A DNA stretch of 64,000 bases. Origin: CBDCWT01 sp965223305 (GTDB lineage: Bacteria; Planctomycetota; Planctomycetia; Pirellulales; Pirellulaceae). Of this stretch, positions 54,943 to 63,937 are shown one piece after another (the first letter of the stretch is position 1; the number at the start of each line of letters is the position of its first letter). The notes below the pieces were generated by a model, which did no database searches, was not told the DNA's origin, and saw nothing but the letters and a program-made list of their open reading frames with translations. A program made the position numbers and the translations under genes. Location of the stretch: contig CBDCWT010000042.1 of the NCBI GenBank assembly GCA_965223305.1, positions 62,001 to 126,000 on the forward strand, in the 5' to 3' direction.

Positions 54943-56430
54943 ATGCTCGAAGCGAACCGACCGCTCGTCATCCTGATCAGTGTCGCTGTTTACATGGCGG
55001 TCTGTGTTGCGGTTGGCCTCTGGGCAATGCGTCACACGAAAAGCGCCCATGATTTCTTCATGGCCGGACGGCATTTGGGGATGCTCGTGACCGGCGTCGC
55101 TGTATTCTCGAGCACCATGAGCGGATGGGGATTCGTAGGAGGCCCAGGGCTGGTCTACAAGATGGGGATCAGCTCGTTTTGGATGGTCATTTGCACTCCG
55201 ATCTCTATCTGCATCACCTTTTTCTTGCTCGGCAAGCGGCTGAGGTTGGTCGCCGAGTTGCGGAATTCCATTTCGCTACCCGATGCCGTGGCAGCTCGCT
55301 ATGGCAATTCCACGACAAGCTTGCTGACCGCAATCGCGATTCTGCTCGGAGTCATGGGGTACCTCGCAACGCAGATTCTGGCGATGGCGACGGTGCTGCA
55401 GAGCATCTTGGCCGGCGTCAGCTGGATCGGCTCGGTCCCCCTGGAAATCTGCTTGGCAATCAGTACCGCGGTACTTGTGTTCTACTGCGTCACCGGTGGG
55501 ATCGTGGCCTCGGTCTACACCGATCTCGTGCAGGGCATCATCATGGTAGCGGCAGCGCTGTTGGTGCTGGTGACAGCGCTGGCGGCGGTCGACGACGGCC
55601 TTGTTGGCATGTCGCGCACCATCCTCGTGGACGACCCCGAGTCGATGAGCCCCTGGGGGACGTTAGGCATGATGGGATGCTTGTCGTGGTACTTGATCTT
55701 TACCCTGGGACACTGCGGTCAACCCCATGTGATTACCAAGCTCATGATGACGCGCCGGGTCTCCGATGCCCGCCACATGTTGCCGATATCTGTGATTGGT
55801 TACGGGTTGTGCGCCTTGTTGTGGATCAGCATCGGCATGACCATGAGAGCCTTGGTGTTGCAAGGTGAATTCTCTCCGCTTGGTGAACCCGACGACGCGG
55901 CGCCCGCATTCTTGCAGCGGCTTGCCCATCCGTTGCTAGCTGGCATCGTGTTCGCTGGCCTGCTGGCCGCCATCATGTCCACGGCGGATGGCTTCTTGAA
56001 CATCGGCGCGGCCGCGGTCGTCCATGACATCCCGCGAGCGCTCAGGGGCAGGTCGCTGGGCAATGAGCTGCTCTGGGCCCGAGTGGCGACCGTGATGATC
56101 GCCATCGTCGCGGCGTTGTTCGCCCTCTCGTCGGGTGATCTGGTAGCGTTGCTCGGCGCATTCGGCTGGGCGACATTCGCGGCTGCGATTGTGCCAACGG
56201 TAGCGATCGGCTTCAACTGGAAACGCGCTACGCCGCTTGCTTGCAACTTGGCGATCTCCGCGGGCTTGATCATCAACTTCGCGATCAAGCTCTTTGAAGT
56301 CAAGCTGCCGTACGCATTTGACGGTGGCGCCTTTTCGCTGCTAGTCGCCCTGACCATCTTTTATGTTGTGTCGATCCTCACGCCGCAGAAGCCGCTACCG
56401 GCCGACATCGAGGCGGTCATGGAGCTGTAG
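54943..56430 (+). CDS. Sodium:solute symporter (SSS family)
   Basis: A 495-aa membrane transporter with about 13 helices. It opens LVILISVAVYMAVCVAVGLWAMRHTKSAHDFFMAGRHLGMLVTGVAVFSSTMSGWGFVGGPG, the SSS signature with the inverted-repeat fold start and Na-site Ser/Thr cluster (SSTMSGW). FFLLGKRLRLVAELRNSISLPDAVAARYG and GIVASVYTDLVQGIIMVAAALLVL are typical of SSF helices 3-6. The last hydrophilic loop before helix 10 has STADGFLNIGAAAVVHDIPRAL. The substrate is unknown; proline, pantothenate, acetate and sugars are all used by relatives. It is the third gene of a likely operon with cysteine synthase and the small membrane protein. Confidence 0.9.
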   Translation: MLEANRPLVILISVAVYMAVCVAVGLWAMRHTKSAHDFFMAGRHLGMLVTGVAVFSSTMSGWGFVGGPGLVYKMGISSFWMVICTPISICITFFLLGKRLRLVAELRNSISLPDAVAARYGNSTTSLLTAIAILLGVMGYLATQILAMATVLQSILAGVSWIGSVPLEICLAISTAVLVFYCVTGGIVASVYTDLVQGIIMVAAALLVLVTALAAVDDGLVGMSRTILVDDPESMSPWGTLGMMGCLSWYLIFTLGHCGQPHVITKLMMTRRVSDARHMLPISVIGYGLCALLWISIGMTMRALVLQGEFSPLGEPDDAAPAFLQRLAHPLLAGIVFAGLLAAIMSTADGFLNIGAAAVVHDIPRALRGRSLGNELLWARVATVMIAIVAALFALSSGDLVALLGAFGWATFAAAIVPTVAIGFNWKRATPLACNLAISAGLIINFAIKLFEVKLPYAFDGGAFSLLVALTIFYVVSILTPQKPLPADIEAVMEL

Positions 56431-56454
56431 ATGTTGCGGCGGTTAACGACCCGG

Positions 56455-57890
56455 CACGCGACAAAATCAGCCGCTGGGCGTTAGCCCACGGTTCTCACCA
56501 AACCGGCTGCTAACGCATTCCGGCTGATTTGTTTGACCGTGGAACGCGGTTAGACTTCGATATCACGGCTATCGCACAGGGCGCCTACACGGTCGGCAAC
56601 GTCACGCGGAGCGTGACGTCTACGTAGCCATCACGCTCCGCGTGATGAGGCATCGCATATAGCGTAAATTCTAAGATGGTCCGCGATACAAGATCAGCCG
56701 CTGGGCGTTAGCCCACGACCAAACCGGCTGCTAACGCATTCCGGCTGATTTGTTGGACCGTGGAGCGCGGTTAGACTTCGATATCACGGCTATCGCACAG
56801 GGCGCCTACACGGTCGGCAACGTCACGCGGAGCGTGACGTCTACGTAGCCATCACGCTCCGCGTGATGAGGCATCGCATATAGCGTAAATTCTAAGATGG
56901 TCCGCGATACAAGATCAGCCGCTGAGCGTTAGCCCACGACCAAACCGGATGCTAACGCATTCCGGCTGATTTGTTTGACCGTGGAACGCGGTTAGACTTC
57001 GATATCACGGCTATCGCACAGGACGCCTAAACGGTCGGCAACGTCACGCGGAGCGTGACGTCTACGTAGCCATCACGCTCCGCGTGATGAGGCAGCGCAT
57101 ATAGCGTAAATTCTAAGATGGTCCGCGATACAAGATCAGCCGCTGAGCGTTAGCCCACGACCAAACCGGATGCTAACGCATTCCGGCTGATTTGTTTGAC
57201 CGTGGAACGCGGTTAGACTTCGATATCACGTCGATCGCACAGGACGCCTAAACGGTCGGCAACGTCACGCGGAGCGTGACGTCTACGTAGCCATCACGCT
57301 CCGCGTGATGAGGCATGGCAGGTAGCGTAAATTCTAAGATGGTCCGCGATACAAGATCAGCCGCTGAGCGTTAGCCCACGACCAAACCGGCTGCTAACGC
57401 ATTCCGGCTGATTTGTTGGACCGTGGAGCGCGGTTAGACTTCGATATCACGGCTATCGCACAGGACGCCTACACGGTCGGCAACGTCACGCGGAGCGTGA
57501 CGTCTACGTAGCCATCACGCTCCGCGTGATGAGGCAGCGCATATAGCGTAAATTCTAAGATGGTCCGCGATACAAGATCAGCCGCTGAGCGTTAGCCCAC
57601 GACCAAACCGGATGCTAACGCATTCCGGCTGATTTGTTTGACCGTGGAACGCGGTTAGCTTCGATATCACGGCTATCGCACAGGACGCCTAAACGGTCGG
57701 CAACGTCACGCGGAGCGTGACGTCTACGTAGCCATCACGCTCCGCGTGATGAGGCATGGCAGGTAGCGTAAATTCTAAGATGGCCCGCGATACAAGATCA
57801 GCCGCTGGGCGTTAGCCCACGGTTGCCACCGCAAACAGCGTCCGATCTATTTCGGCTCGGCAGGAGCCTCGCCCTCCCGAGCGTCGCCTG
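56455..57890. repeat. Tandem array of ~221-bp hairpin-rich units (6 copies)
   Basis: CTAAGATGGTCC recurs near 56671, 56892, 57113, 57334, 57555 and (variant) 57775. Each unit carries the inverted pair ATCAGCCGCTG..GCGTTAGC / GCTAACGC..CGGCTGAT and the CACGCGGAGCGTGA/TCACGCTCCGCGTG palindromes, but not the GACAGGAT module. It ends with a GGCTCGGCAGGAGCCTCGCC copy at about 57853-57885. Copies differ by a few bases. It lies between convergent genes. Confidence 0.95.
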
Positions 57891-57928
57891 TCTTCTGTTG
57901 TTATGGAGGCTCCGCCCGGATCAGGCGT

Positions 57929-59770
57929 TCACTCTGCCCTCGGCTGACGGCTGGCCAAACGGTGCTCGTCGCTACGACCAACCAGCAGCACGTGCTGATT
58001 CTTTAAGAAATACGGGACGTGGGCCAACACTTGGAAATCATCCGGCAGCAAGCTGCGGAGGCGATCGTGGTGCTCGTCGGTCGTGATGATGACCCAGTTC
58101 TCTTCGGCGGCGCGAATGTCTCGGATACCCAAGGGAGGTTTCGGCTTCCAGCGTCCGGCAACCTCAACCCAACCGCCCAGCCACTCGGCAGCACCACTCG
58201 CAGCCAACTCGGTGATCGGCCGGTCTCCATAGAAAACCCAGGTCGGTTCCAGCAGACCGAAGGAGGCCAACTGAATCGGCGGCGCGCCTGGCTCTTCGAT
58301 CGCTGCCAGCAACTGCGGGATCTGCTGTTGCCGCGAGACGCGCTGAGCAACCATTCCAAAAGCAAGCGTCGTGAGCAGCACGGCCGAGCCAGCGAAGACG
58401 CTCACCGCCGCCCGCTGGAGCCCGCGCTCCATCAGGAACCACGCCAGCAGCCCCCCGAGCAGCGGGATCAATCCGATCGCACCTAACCACTCTTCGCCTG
58501 GCACAAACCGATGCGCCGCTATCGGCAGTCCGATGACCAGCGCCAGCCCAATCAGTGCCAACACACCGAGTGCTAGCCGGCGCCAGTGAGCGGATCCAAT
58601 CGCCTTTTTCCGCGTCCAGTGAAAAGCGAAAGAGCCTGTGATCAGGGCCAGGCCGGGATAGCAAGGCGTCACATAGCTAGGCAACTTCGTCTTCGCCAAC
58701 GAGAACAACATCACGTACACACCAACCCAGCATGCGGCCAGTAGATACCCGGGGCGCCAACTATCACCTCGCCGCATTCGCACTACAAGATCGACCAGCA
58801 CCGGCAGCGCCAAGACCGACCAGGGAAAAAAACCAACCAAGATGGCGCCTGGATAGAACAGGATGCCACCGTCGTGTCCCTCCATAGGCTGCAGCGCGCG
58901 GCCAAAGTTGTGATCCATGAAGAAGCCGCGCAAGAACTCGCCATCGGTCCTCATGCCAACCCAGATGTACCAGGGAGCGGCAACGACTAAAGTGACGAGC
59001 AGGGCTGTACAGGGGCGCATTGCCCAACAGGTGCGCAGAAAGTGTCCCGGCGCAAAGGCCCGCAGCAACACGGGCAGCTGGATACCGGCTGTTGACGTCG
59101 ACGAGGCCGCCGGAAGTCGCACGATCAGCAGAAACATCCCGATCACCGACATCGGCAAGACGAGCCCGACGGGCCCTTTGGCGAGCACGCCTAAGGCCAT
59201 CGCCGCGTACATCCCGACCACAACAGCATGACTGCTCGGAAACCAGATGCCAGCGACACGTAGTTGAGTGGGTGCAACCGGCTCTGCTTCGATGGCCCGC
59301 CTAGCCTTGAAAGTACCGTGCACATAGATGGCAATAGACAGCGTTGACAAGAAGATCACCACCGAATCGGGTGTCGCAGCTCGACCTGCGACGCCGAACA
59401 GCAAGCTGCTGGCGACGGCGATCCCGGCCCACAGCCCGGCGTTCGGATGGAACAACCTACGGCCGATGCTATAGGTACAGAGCGCCGTTCCCACCGCCAG
59501 CGTGGCGGACCAAAAACGGGCCGCAAACTCCCCGACTCCGAAAGTCGCGTAGGCGACCATCATCAACCAATACAACAGCACAGGTTTGTGCGCGCGCAGC
59601 TCGCCGTTGAAGACAGGTGTGACCCAATCGCCGCGCTGCTGCATCTCGCGGGCACATCCGGCGTTGCGTGGTTCGTCGCGGTCCCACAACAGCGGCCCAC
59701 CCAGGTTGGAGAACATCACCAGGCCGGCCAGGCAGGCAACCACCGCCGCCTGCTGTAGCGATTGAACCAT
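57929..59770 (-). CDS. GT39-type dolichyl/undecaprenyl-phosphate-sugar glycosyltransferase (ArnT-like)
   Basis: A 613-aa multi-span glycosyltransferase. The start at 59770 follows GGAAAGGAAGCCCG. After TM1 the first extracytoplasmic loop has GGPLLWDRDEPRNAGCAREM, the acidic catalytic motif of the GT-C family (GT39/ArnT). It continues with WVTPVFNGELRAHKPVLLYWLM and FGVGEFAARFWSATLAV. About 12 TM helices follow (for example MALGVLAKGPVGLVLPMSVIGMFLLIV), then a periplasmic C-terminal domain. It transfers a sugar from a lipid carrier to an extracytoplasmic acceptor; the acceptor (protein or lipid) is unknown. The low-complexity N-terminal MRKGSP of the longer reading is not preferred. Confidence 0.9.
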   Translation of the reverse strand: MVQSLQQAAVVACLAGLVMFSNLGGPLLWDRDEPRNAGCAREMQQRGDWVTPVFNGELRAHKPVLLYWLMMVAYATFGVGEFAARFWSATLAVGTALCTYSIGRRLFHPNAGLWAGIAVASSLLFGVAGRAATPDSVVIFLSTLSIAIYVHGTFKARRAIEAEPVAPTQLRVAGIWFPSSHAVVVGMYAAMALGVLAKGPVGLVLPMSVIGMFLLIVRLPAASSTSTAGIQLPVLLRAFAPGHFLRTCWAMRPCTALLVTLVVAAPWYIWVGMRTDGEFLRGFFMDHNFGRALQPMEGHDGGILFYPGAILVGFFPWSVLALPVLVDLVVRMRRGDSWRPGYLLAACWVGVYVMLFSLAKTKLPSYVTPCYPGLALITGSFAFHWTRKKAIGSAHWRRLALGVLALIGLALVIGLPIAAHRFVPGEEWLGAIGLIPLLGGLLAWFLMERGLQRAAVSVFAGSAVLLTTLAFGMVAQRVSRQQQIPQLLAAIEEPGAPPIQLASFGLLEPTWVFYGDRPITELAASGAAEWLGGWVEVAGRWKPKPPLGIRDIRAAEENWVIITTDEHHDRLRSLLPDDFQVLAHVPYFLKNQHVLLVGRSDEHRLASRQPRAE

Positions 59771-59987
59771 CGGGCTTCCTTTCCTCAATCAGACTTGGCA
59801 GGAGTCTAGGATCGGGGGCCGTCTGGGACAACAGCATTGTGAGTTGCCCTACGTCCCAGAGATCGCATAATCGCCATCATCCGCACGGCTGGGCCCCCTC
59901 GGCAGCGCCCGCATTTGGGCAATTCTTGACGTATATTTTCGCAGATGTTACGAAACTTGCCCCGCATGGGAGGCGTCCAGATCGGCG

Positions 59988-60134
59988 ATGATGCATCAAT
60001 TTTTTAAGCTGGGAAACGAGCTGCAACGCTCTATCGGTCACCTCGATCGAGAACACTGGATAGGGATCTCAGTCGCCGCCTTGATCGTCGGGATCTTCTT
60101 CCTAAAGGGTTTTGGCTCACGCACCAGTTACTAG
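59988..60134 (+). CDS. 48-aa single-span membrane protein
   Basis: A short ORF beginning ATGATG at 59988: MMHQFFKLGNELQRSIGHL followed by DREHWIGISVAALIVGIFFL, then KGFGSRTSY. It has a basic, amphipathic start and one TM helix of about 18 residues, and ends in a Gly/Ser-rich tail. The composition looks like a real membrane peptide rather than random sequence, and the gap to the next gene (53 bases) suggests co-transcription with the diguanylate cyclase. No family is recognised. An upstream Shine-Dalgarno GGAGGCG lies 16 bases before the ATG, somewhat far. Confidence 0.6.
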   Translation: MMHQFFKLGNELQRSIGHLDREHWIGISVAALIVGIFFLKGFGSRTSY

Positions 60135-60187
60135 ATCCCCGATGACCGGGAAAACCCAAACCCGCTGAGAAGGGAATTGGTTGCAAA

Positions 60188-61159
60188 ATGACCGGCAGCG
60201 AATTAGTCATCTGGGCGCCGGCCCTGGCATTTCTGCTGGCCGTGGTGGCTTGTGTCGCCTACCTGCTGGGGCGCCGCAACAGACAAGCACCACCCCAAGA
60301 AGACTCGCTCTGGCGGGAGCTGAAGCAGGCCAAAGATGCCTTGCAAGAGCTCGAAGGCATCTCCCGAGACGTCCGCCGCATGCTGGCCACCCACCAGTCG
60401 AGCGTGCTCCAATTCAAAGAACGGATGACGTCGATCAGCCAAGATTCGGGCCGCTCGAGCTGTGGCGATCTGGCCGAGGAAGCACAACGCATGCTGGGGC
60501 CGACCATGCGGTTGTCTACAGAGATCGCGCAAGCCTACGACGAGATCCGGCAGCATGCGAAGTTGCTAGCAAGCTTCACCGACGTCCGCACCGATCCGCT
60601 CACCGGATTGAGCAATCGCCGGGCGATGGAGGAGAACCTCCAAACGATGTTTGCCATGAAGGAGCGCTATAACACAGAGTTCTCGGTGGCCATCGTCGAC
60701 ATCGACCAATTCAAGCGGTTGAACGACGAGCATGGCCATTTGTTCGGCGATCGCATCTTACAGCAAGTCGCTGATTCTCTCGATAAGGCCGTGCGGGAGA
60801 CGGACAGCATCGCCCGCTTCGGTGGCGAAGAGTTCGTGATCACCATGCCGCAAGTGGACCTGGCCGGAAGCTGCCTGTTTGCAGAACGGTTTCGGCAGCA
60901 ATCCTGCAGCGACTTGCCGGTAACGGTGTCGATCGGTGTCACCGTGGCGCTACCAGACGACTCGATCCAAACACTGATGACGCGTGCCGACGCAGCGCTC
61001 TACAGCGCAAAGTCGTCCGGCCGCAACCGTGTCTATCGGCACACCGGTCAAAAAATAGAACTCGTCCGGCAGCTCTATCCCCGCCGTCCTGCCGGACGGC
61101 CCCGCTTGCCTGGCAATCGCACGTCCAGTTCGATCGAGTTAGTAACGGGCGTACGTTAA
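60188..61159 (+). CDS. Membrane-anchored diguanylate cyclase (GGDEF)
   Basis: A 323-aa protein making cyclic di-GMP from two GTP. An N-terminal TM helix (WAPALAFLLAVVACVAYLLG) is followed by a coiled coil (SLWRELKQAKDALQELEGISRDVRRM). The GGDEF domain starts about residue 135 (TDPLTGLSNRRAMEENL), contains VAIVDIDQFKRLNDEHGHLFGD, and the active site ARFGGEEFVITMP near residue 218. RETD, five residues upstream, matches the RxxD inhibitory I-site, so product inhibition is expected. Total length and order are normal. The C-terminal tail (RRPAGRPRLPGNRTSS) is basic. Its end overlaps by 4 bases the convergent TPR gene. Confidence 0.93.
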   Translation: MTGSELVIWAPALAFLLAVVACVAYLLGRRNRQAPPQEDSLWRELKQAKDALQELEGISRDVRRMLATHQSSVLQFKERMTSISQDSGRSSCGDLAEEAQRMLGPTMRLSTEIAQAYDEIRQHAKLLASFTDVRTDPLTGLSNRRAMEENLQTMFAMKERYNTEFSVAIVDIDQFKRLNDEHGHLFGDRILQQVADSLDKAVRETDSIARFGGEEFVITMPQVDLAGSCLFAERFRQQSCSDLPVTVSIGVTVALPDDSIQTLMTRADAALYSAKSSGRNRVYRHTGQKIELVRQLYPRRPAGRPRLPGNRTSSSIELVTGVR

Positions 61160-62040
61160 AAGAGCGAAGTGCCGGGCTCGTGGCCTAGCTCCCGGACACG
61201 CTCGCAATCGACCTCGGCCGCTGCTTCGTCGCCCAACGCGGCCAGCACGAGCGATCTATGATAGCGAATCACTGCTACGCTCTCTGCGCGGTCGGCCAGC
61301 ATCAACCGGCCCAGGCGTGGATCCCGTACTCCGACTTGCTCGCCGCTGATTTGTTTCAAGAACTCGGCATGCTCCGCTTCCACCATCTCGACAGCCAGGT
61401 CTAGATCCTCGCGCGCCTGTTCGTTTTCACCGCGCAGATATTGAATGAAGCCGCGCGTATCGAGCAGCGCTGCGCTGGGCTCCAGTAATTCGATCGACTC
61501 GTTGACTTCCTCGAGTGCCTGGTCCAAGTCGGAATTAGCCAAAGCGCGGGCATAGGCCACCTCATTGAGCAAGTAACCCCGGCCGAACCCCCAGCGGCGC
61601 TGAGCCAGCTCGAGCCGCTTCAAGGAGTTCGGTATGGCCTCCTCGAATCGCCCCAAGTGCTGTAGCACCAAACCGTGCAGCCTCAGGGCCGCGGGCAGTT
61701 CCGGTGCCAACTCGAGGGCCCGCTCGCAATCCGCCAGCGCCCGAGCAAAGTCGCCGTCCCGCCTAGCATATTCGGCGCGACCCAGCAGCAGATGAGCGCG
61801 GTCGGGAAACAGCTCCAGCGCGCGGTCGAGGCTTCGTACGGCGCCGGCGGAATCGCCGTCCAACCACTTTTCGCGCGCCGCGGCCTCATGCCAGCGGGCC
61901 ACCTCGCCAGGAAACCAAGCGTACACCAACGGCAGCAGTAGCAAGCTGACGAACAAGCAGATGATCAATAGCCCCGCGAGGGATGTCTTCCTCTCTGGCG
62001 GCGGGTCAGCCTTCAACTGGGCATCATAGACCTCACTCAT
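61156..62040 (-). CDS. Membrane-anchored TPR protein
   Basis: A 294-aa protein. The start at ATG 62040 is preferred because GGTGGAGGCGAG precedes it, giving MSEVYDAQLKADPPPERK. One TM helix (SLAGLLIICLFVSLLLLPLVYAWF) follows, then TPR motifs (WHEAAAREKWLDGDSAGAVRSLDRALELFPDRAHLLLGRAEYARRDGDFARALADCERALELAPELPAALRLHGLVLQHLGRFEEAI). A more divergent set lies in the second half (LDQALEEVNESIELLEPSAALLDTRGFIQYLRGENEQAREDLDLAVEMVEAEHAEFLKQ). It acts as a protein-interaction scaffold at the membrane; the partner is not identified. It converges on the diguanylate cyclase gene. Confidence 0.83.
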   Translation of the reverse strand: MSEVYDAQLKADPPPERKTSLAGLLIICLFVSLLLLPLVYAWFPGEVARWHEAAAREKWLDGDSAGAVRSLDRALELFPDRAHLLLGRAEYARRDGDFARALADCERALELAPELPAALRLHGLVLQHLGRFEEAIPNSLKRLELAQRRWGFGRGYLLNEVAYARALANSDLDQALEEVNESIELLEPSAALLDTRGFIQYLRGENEQAREDLDLAVEMVEAEHAEFLKQISGEQVGVRDPRLGRLMLADRAESVAVIRYHRSLVLAALGDEAAAEVDCERVRELGHEPGTSLF

Positions 62041-62131
62041 CTCGCCTCCACCGAGGTGCCGAGGGTTCGACGTTGTGGGCACAGTCGGTGAGCACCGAGT
62101 TCATCTCGTGTGGTCGCGCTAGCGCTAGCGG

Positions 62132-62455
62132 TCACCATCCCATAACCATGTTGGACTCGATCACCTTGCGGGCACTCTCCAAGTCGGTTCCCGTCTCGTG
62201 CATATACAGCCGGATGGCATGAACTTTGTCACCGGAGGACTTCGAGAGACAGTCGCGAGCAACGCTGCAGGGATCCGAATCGCCCGTCAAACCTAAGGCT
62301 CCCTTGGAAATCACCCAGGTGTCGCGAGGTCTTTTGGTCATGCGAATCACTGCGTCGGCGGGATAGGCTTCGTTGACAACCGACTGGGCTGCCTGCTCGT
62401 CGTCCGCCCAGGTAATGATGATGTGCGCGTCTGTTTCCACTTCGAATAGGGGCAT
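62132..62455 (-). CDS. Small protein with ribosomal L7/L12 C-terminal-like segment
   Basis: A 107-aa protein starting ATG 62455 with AGGAGTCTTCG before it. The N-terminal half (LFEVETDAHIIITWADDEQAAQSVVNEAYP) is alpha/beta. The C-terminal part GDKVHAIRLYMHETGTDLESARKVIESNM aligns in pattern with the L7/L12 CTD consensus (KI.VIK..REATGLGLKEAKDLVE), where this helix-turn recruits GTPases. It is not the ribosomal protein itself, which has a different N-terminus and length. The function is unknown. Confidence 0.7.
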   Translation of the reverse strand: MPLFEVETDAHIIITWADDEQAAQSVVNEAYPADAVIRMTKRPRDTWVISKGALGLTGDSDPCSVARDCLSKSSGDKVHAIRLYMHETGTDLESARKVIESNMVMGW

Positions 62456-62462
62456 CGAAGAC

Positions 62463-62478
62463 TCCTTACATGTAAGGA
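62463..62478. promoter_or_regulatory. Perfect 16-bp palindrome over the Shine-Dalgarno
   Basis: TCCTTACATGTAAGGA is its own reverse complement. On the minus strand its 3' half supplies AGGA of the ribosome-binding site of the L7/L12-like gene. It could be an operator or an RNA hairpin that masks translation. Confidence 0.55.
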
Positions 62479-62611
62479 CAACACCGGTTTGTAGAAGTCA
62501 GGATAGGACGCGATGTGGTCCGCTGTCCAGCCCTTTACCCACGCCCGGCGCTCGGCGTGCCGCTGCTGTCACGGCGATGATCTTCCTAGTTCGCCGGGCC
62601 CATTCACGGCA

Positions 62612-63937
62612 TCAAGGCTTCGCCAGCGAGACGCATACAAGCTCCTTATCGTTGCGGGCATACAGGCACCGATTTGCGAATGCCGGGTGGCTCCACACAA
62701 CGTCGCGGCCGAAGGACTCGTTGGTCGGCTCCAGCACCCGAAAACGGTCCAGTTCCTCATATCCCGATGGGGAAAGGTGAGCTAAAATTAGCTCACCCTG
62801 GTCGTTGAACAGGAAATACCGATCCTGGTGTTTGACGATGAACACCGTTCCATAGCTAGCTCGTTTCCCGGAAATCGCCGCGTAGCTCTCCCACAACCGC
62901 TTGCCCGTTTCCAGCTGGACGGCACATAGTTCGCCCTTCTGTCCGCCAACCCCGTAAATCACACCCTGGTCGATCATCGGGGTCGAGTGCGAACAGGCGA
63001 CGCCGCGCCGTGCCGTTCCGCGCCAAACGACCTCTGCCGCCGGAGACGACTCGGCCAGACGCAGCAAGACGGACTGATTGCCAACACCGCTCGCGAACAA
63101 GTGCCGATCAGCCAAACGTGGTGCGGCAATAGCCATCCCATAGGCTGGCTGGAACGGCTCGGACCAGTACAACTGCCCCGAACGCGGGTCGAGGGAGTTG
63201 ATCGACTCGGTATGCCAGATGAGAAGTTGTTTCCGGCCGTCCAGCTCGATCATGGTCGGCGGACAGTAACCGGGCTCGCTGGCCGACAGCGCTCTCCAGA
63301 TCTCCTCTCCCGTCCGGGTATCGAAGGCAACCGCCACGCTGTTGACTCCGCCGACAAGGCAAAACAACCGTTCCTCATCAACTAGCGGGTGGCCGCAGAA
63401 CCCCCAGATCGGGACCTCGACTTTGTATTCCTTCGCAAGCTGTTTCCGCCACAGTGGCTCGCCGCTGGCGGCGTCCAGACAGAGCAGGTCACCATGGGCG
63501 CCAAGCGTGTAGACCCGGCCGCCGTGGACTGTGGGGGTGGCGCGGGGCCCCGCGGCGTAGGACAGATTGTAGGACGCTGCGTACTCCTCCTTCCAAATCA
63601 GCTCACCCGTCTGGGCATCCAAACAAAGAACCCGTTCCATTCCGCGGAGTCTGTTGCGAGCGTCAGGGCTGTTGGCCAAAGTGCCTGCCTCGTGGACAAA
63701 GTCGGTCAAGTAGACTTTTCCGTTGGCCACCGCGGGGCCAGAGTAACCCAGCGCGACCGGTACGCGCCACCTGACCGTCAGACCGTTCGTCGGAAAACGA
63801 TCGACTATCCCCTCCTCGCGCCAGATTCCATCCCGCTGCGGACCCATCCACTGCGGCCAGTCTTCCGCTGTTGTCGTGCTGAAAGAACAAAGCAGCAGCC
63901 AGCAAACCGCAAGCATACGAACAAGAATGAGCCTCAT
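62612..63937 (-). CDS. Exported PQQ-like beta-propeller protein
   Basis: A 441-aa protein. The start at 63937 follows GGAGAAAACC and yields a signal peptide (LILVRMLAVCWLLLCSFSTTTAE). The mature protein begins DWPQWMGPQRDGIWREEGI, the standard planctomycete PQQ_2 opening. It has several propeller blades of the type ERVLCLDAQTGELIWKEEY, GDLLCLDAASGEPLWRKQL, VAFDTRTGEEIWRAL, INSLDPRSGQLYWSEPF and CAVQLETGKRLWESY. This is the BamB/quinoprotein-dehydrogenase fold without the PQQ-binding or catalytic residues of a dehydrogenase. A role in envelope protein assembly or polymer binding is a guess. It is followed downstream by the L7/L12-like gene, 156 bases away. Confidence 0.88.
   Translation of the reverse strand: MRLILVRMLAVCWLLLCSFSTTTAEDWPQWMGPQRDGIWREEGIVDRFPTNGLTVRWRVPVALGYSGPAVANGKVYLTDFVHEAGTLANSPDARNRLRGMERVLCLDAQTGELIWKEEYAASYNLSYAAGPRATPTVHGGRVYTLGAHGDLLCLDAASGEPLWRKQLAKEYKVEVPIWGFCGHPLVDEERLFCLVGGVNSVAVAFDTRTGEEIWRALSASEPGYCPPTMIELDGRKQLLIWHTESINSLDPRSGQLYWSEPFQPAYGMAIAAPRLADRHLFASGVGNQSVLLRLAESSPAAEVVWRGTARRGVACSHSTPMIDQGVIYGVGGQKGELCAVQLETGKRLWESYAAISGKRASYGTVFIVKHQDRYFLFNDQGELILAHLSPSGYEELDRFRVLEPTNESFGRDVVWSHPAFANRCLYARNDKELVCVSLAKP

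Noticed and set aside
56455..57890. Possible CRISPR array
   Set aside because: Whole 220-bp units repeat end to end without unique spacers, and no cas genes are present.
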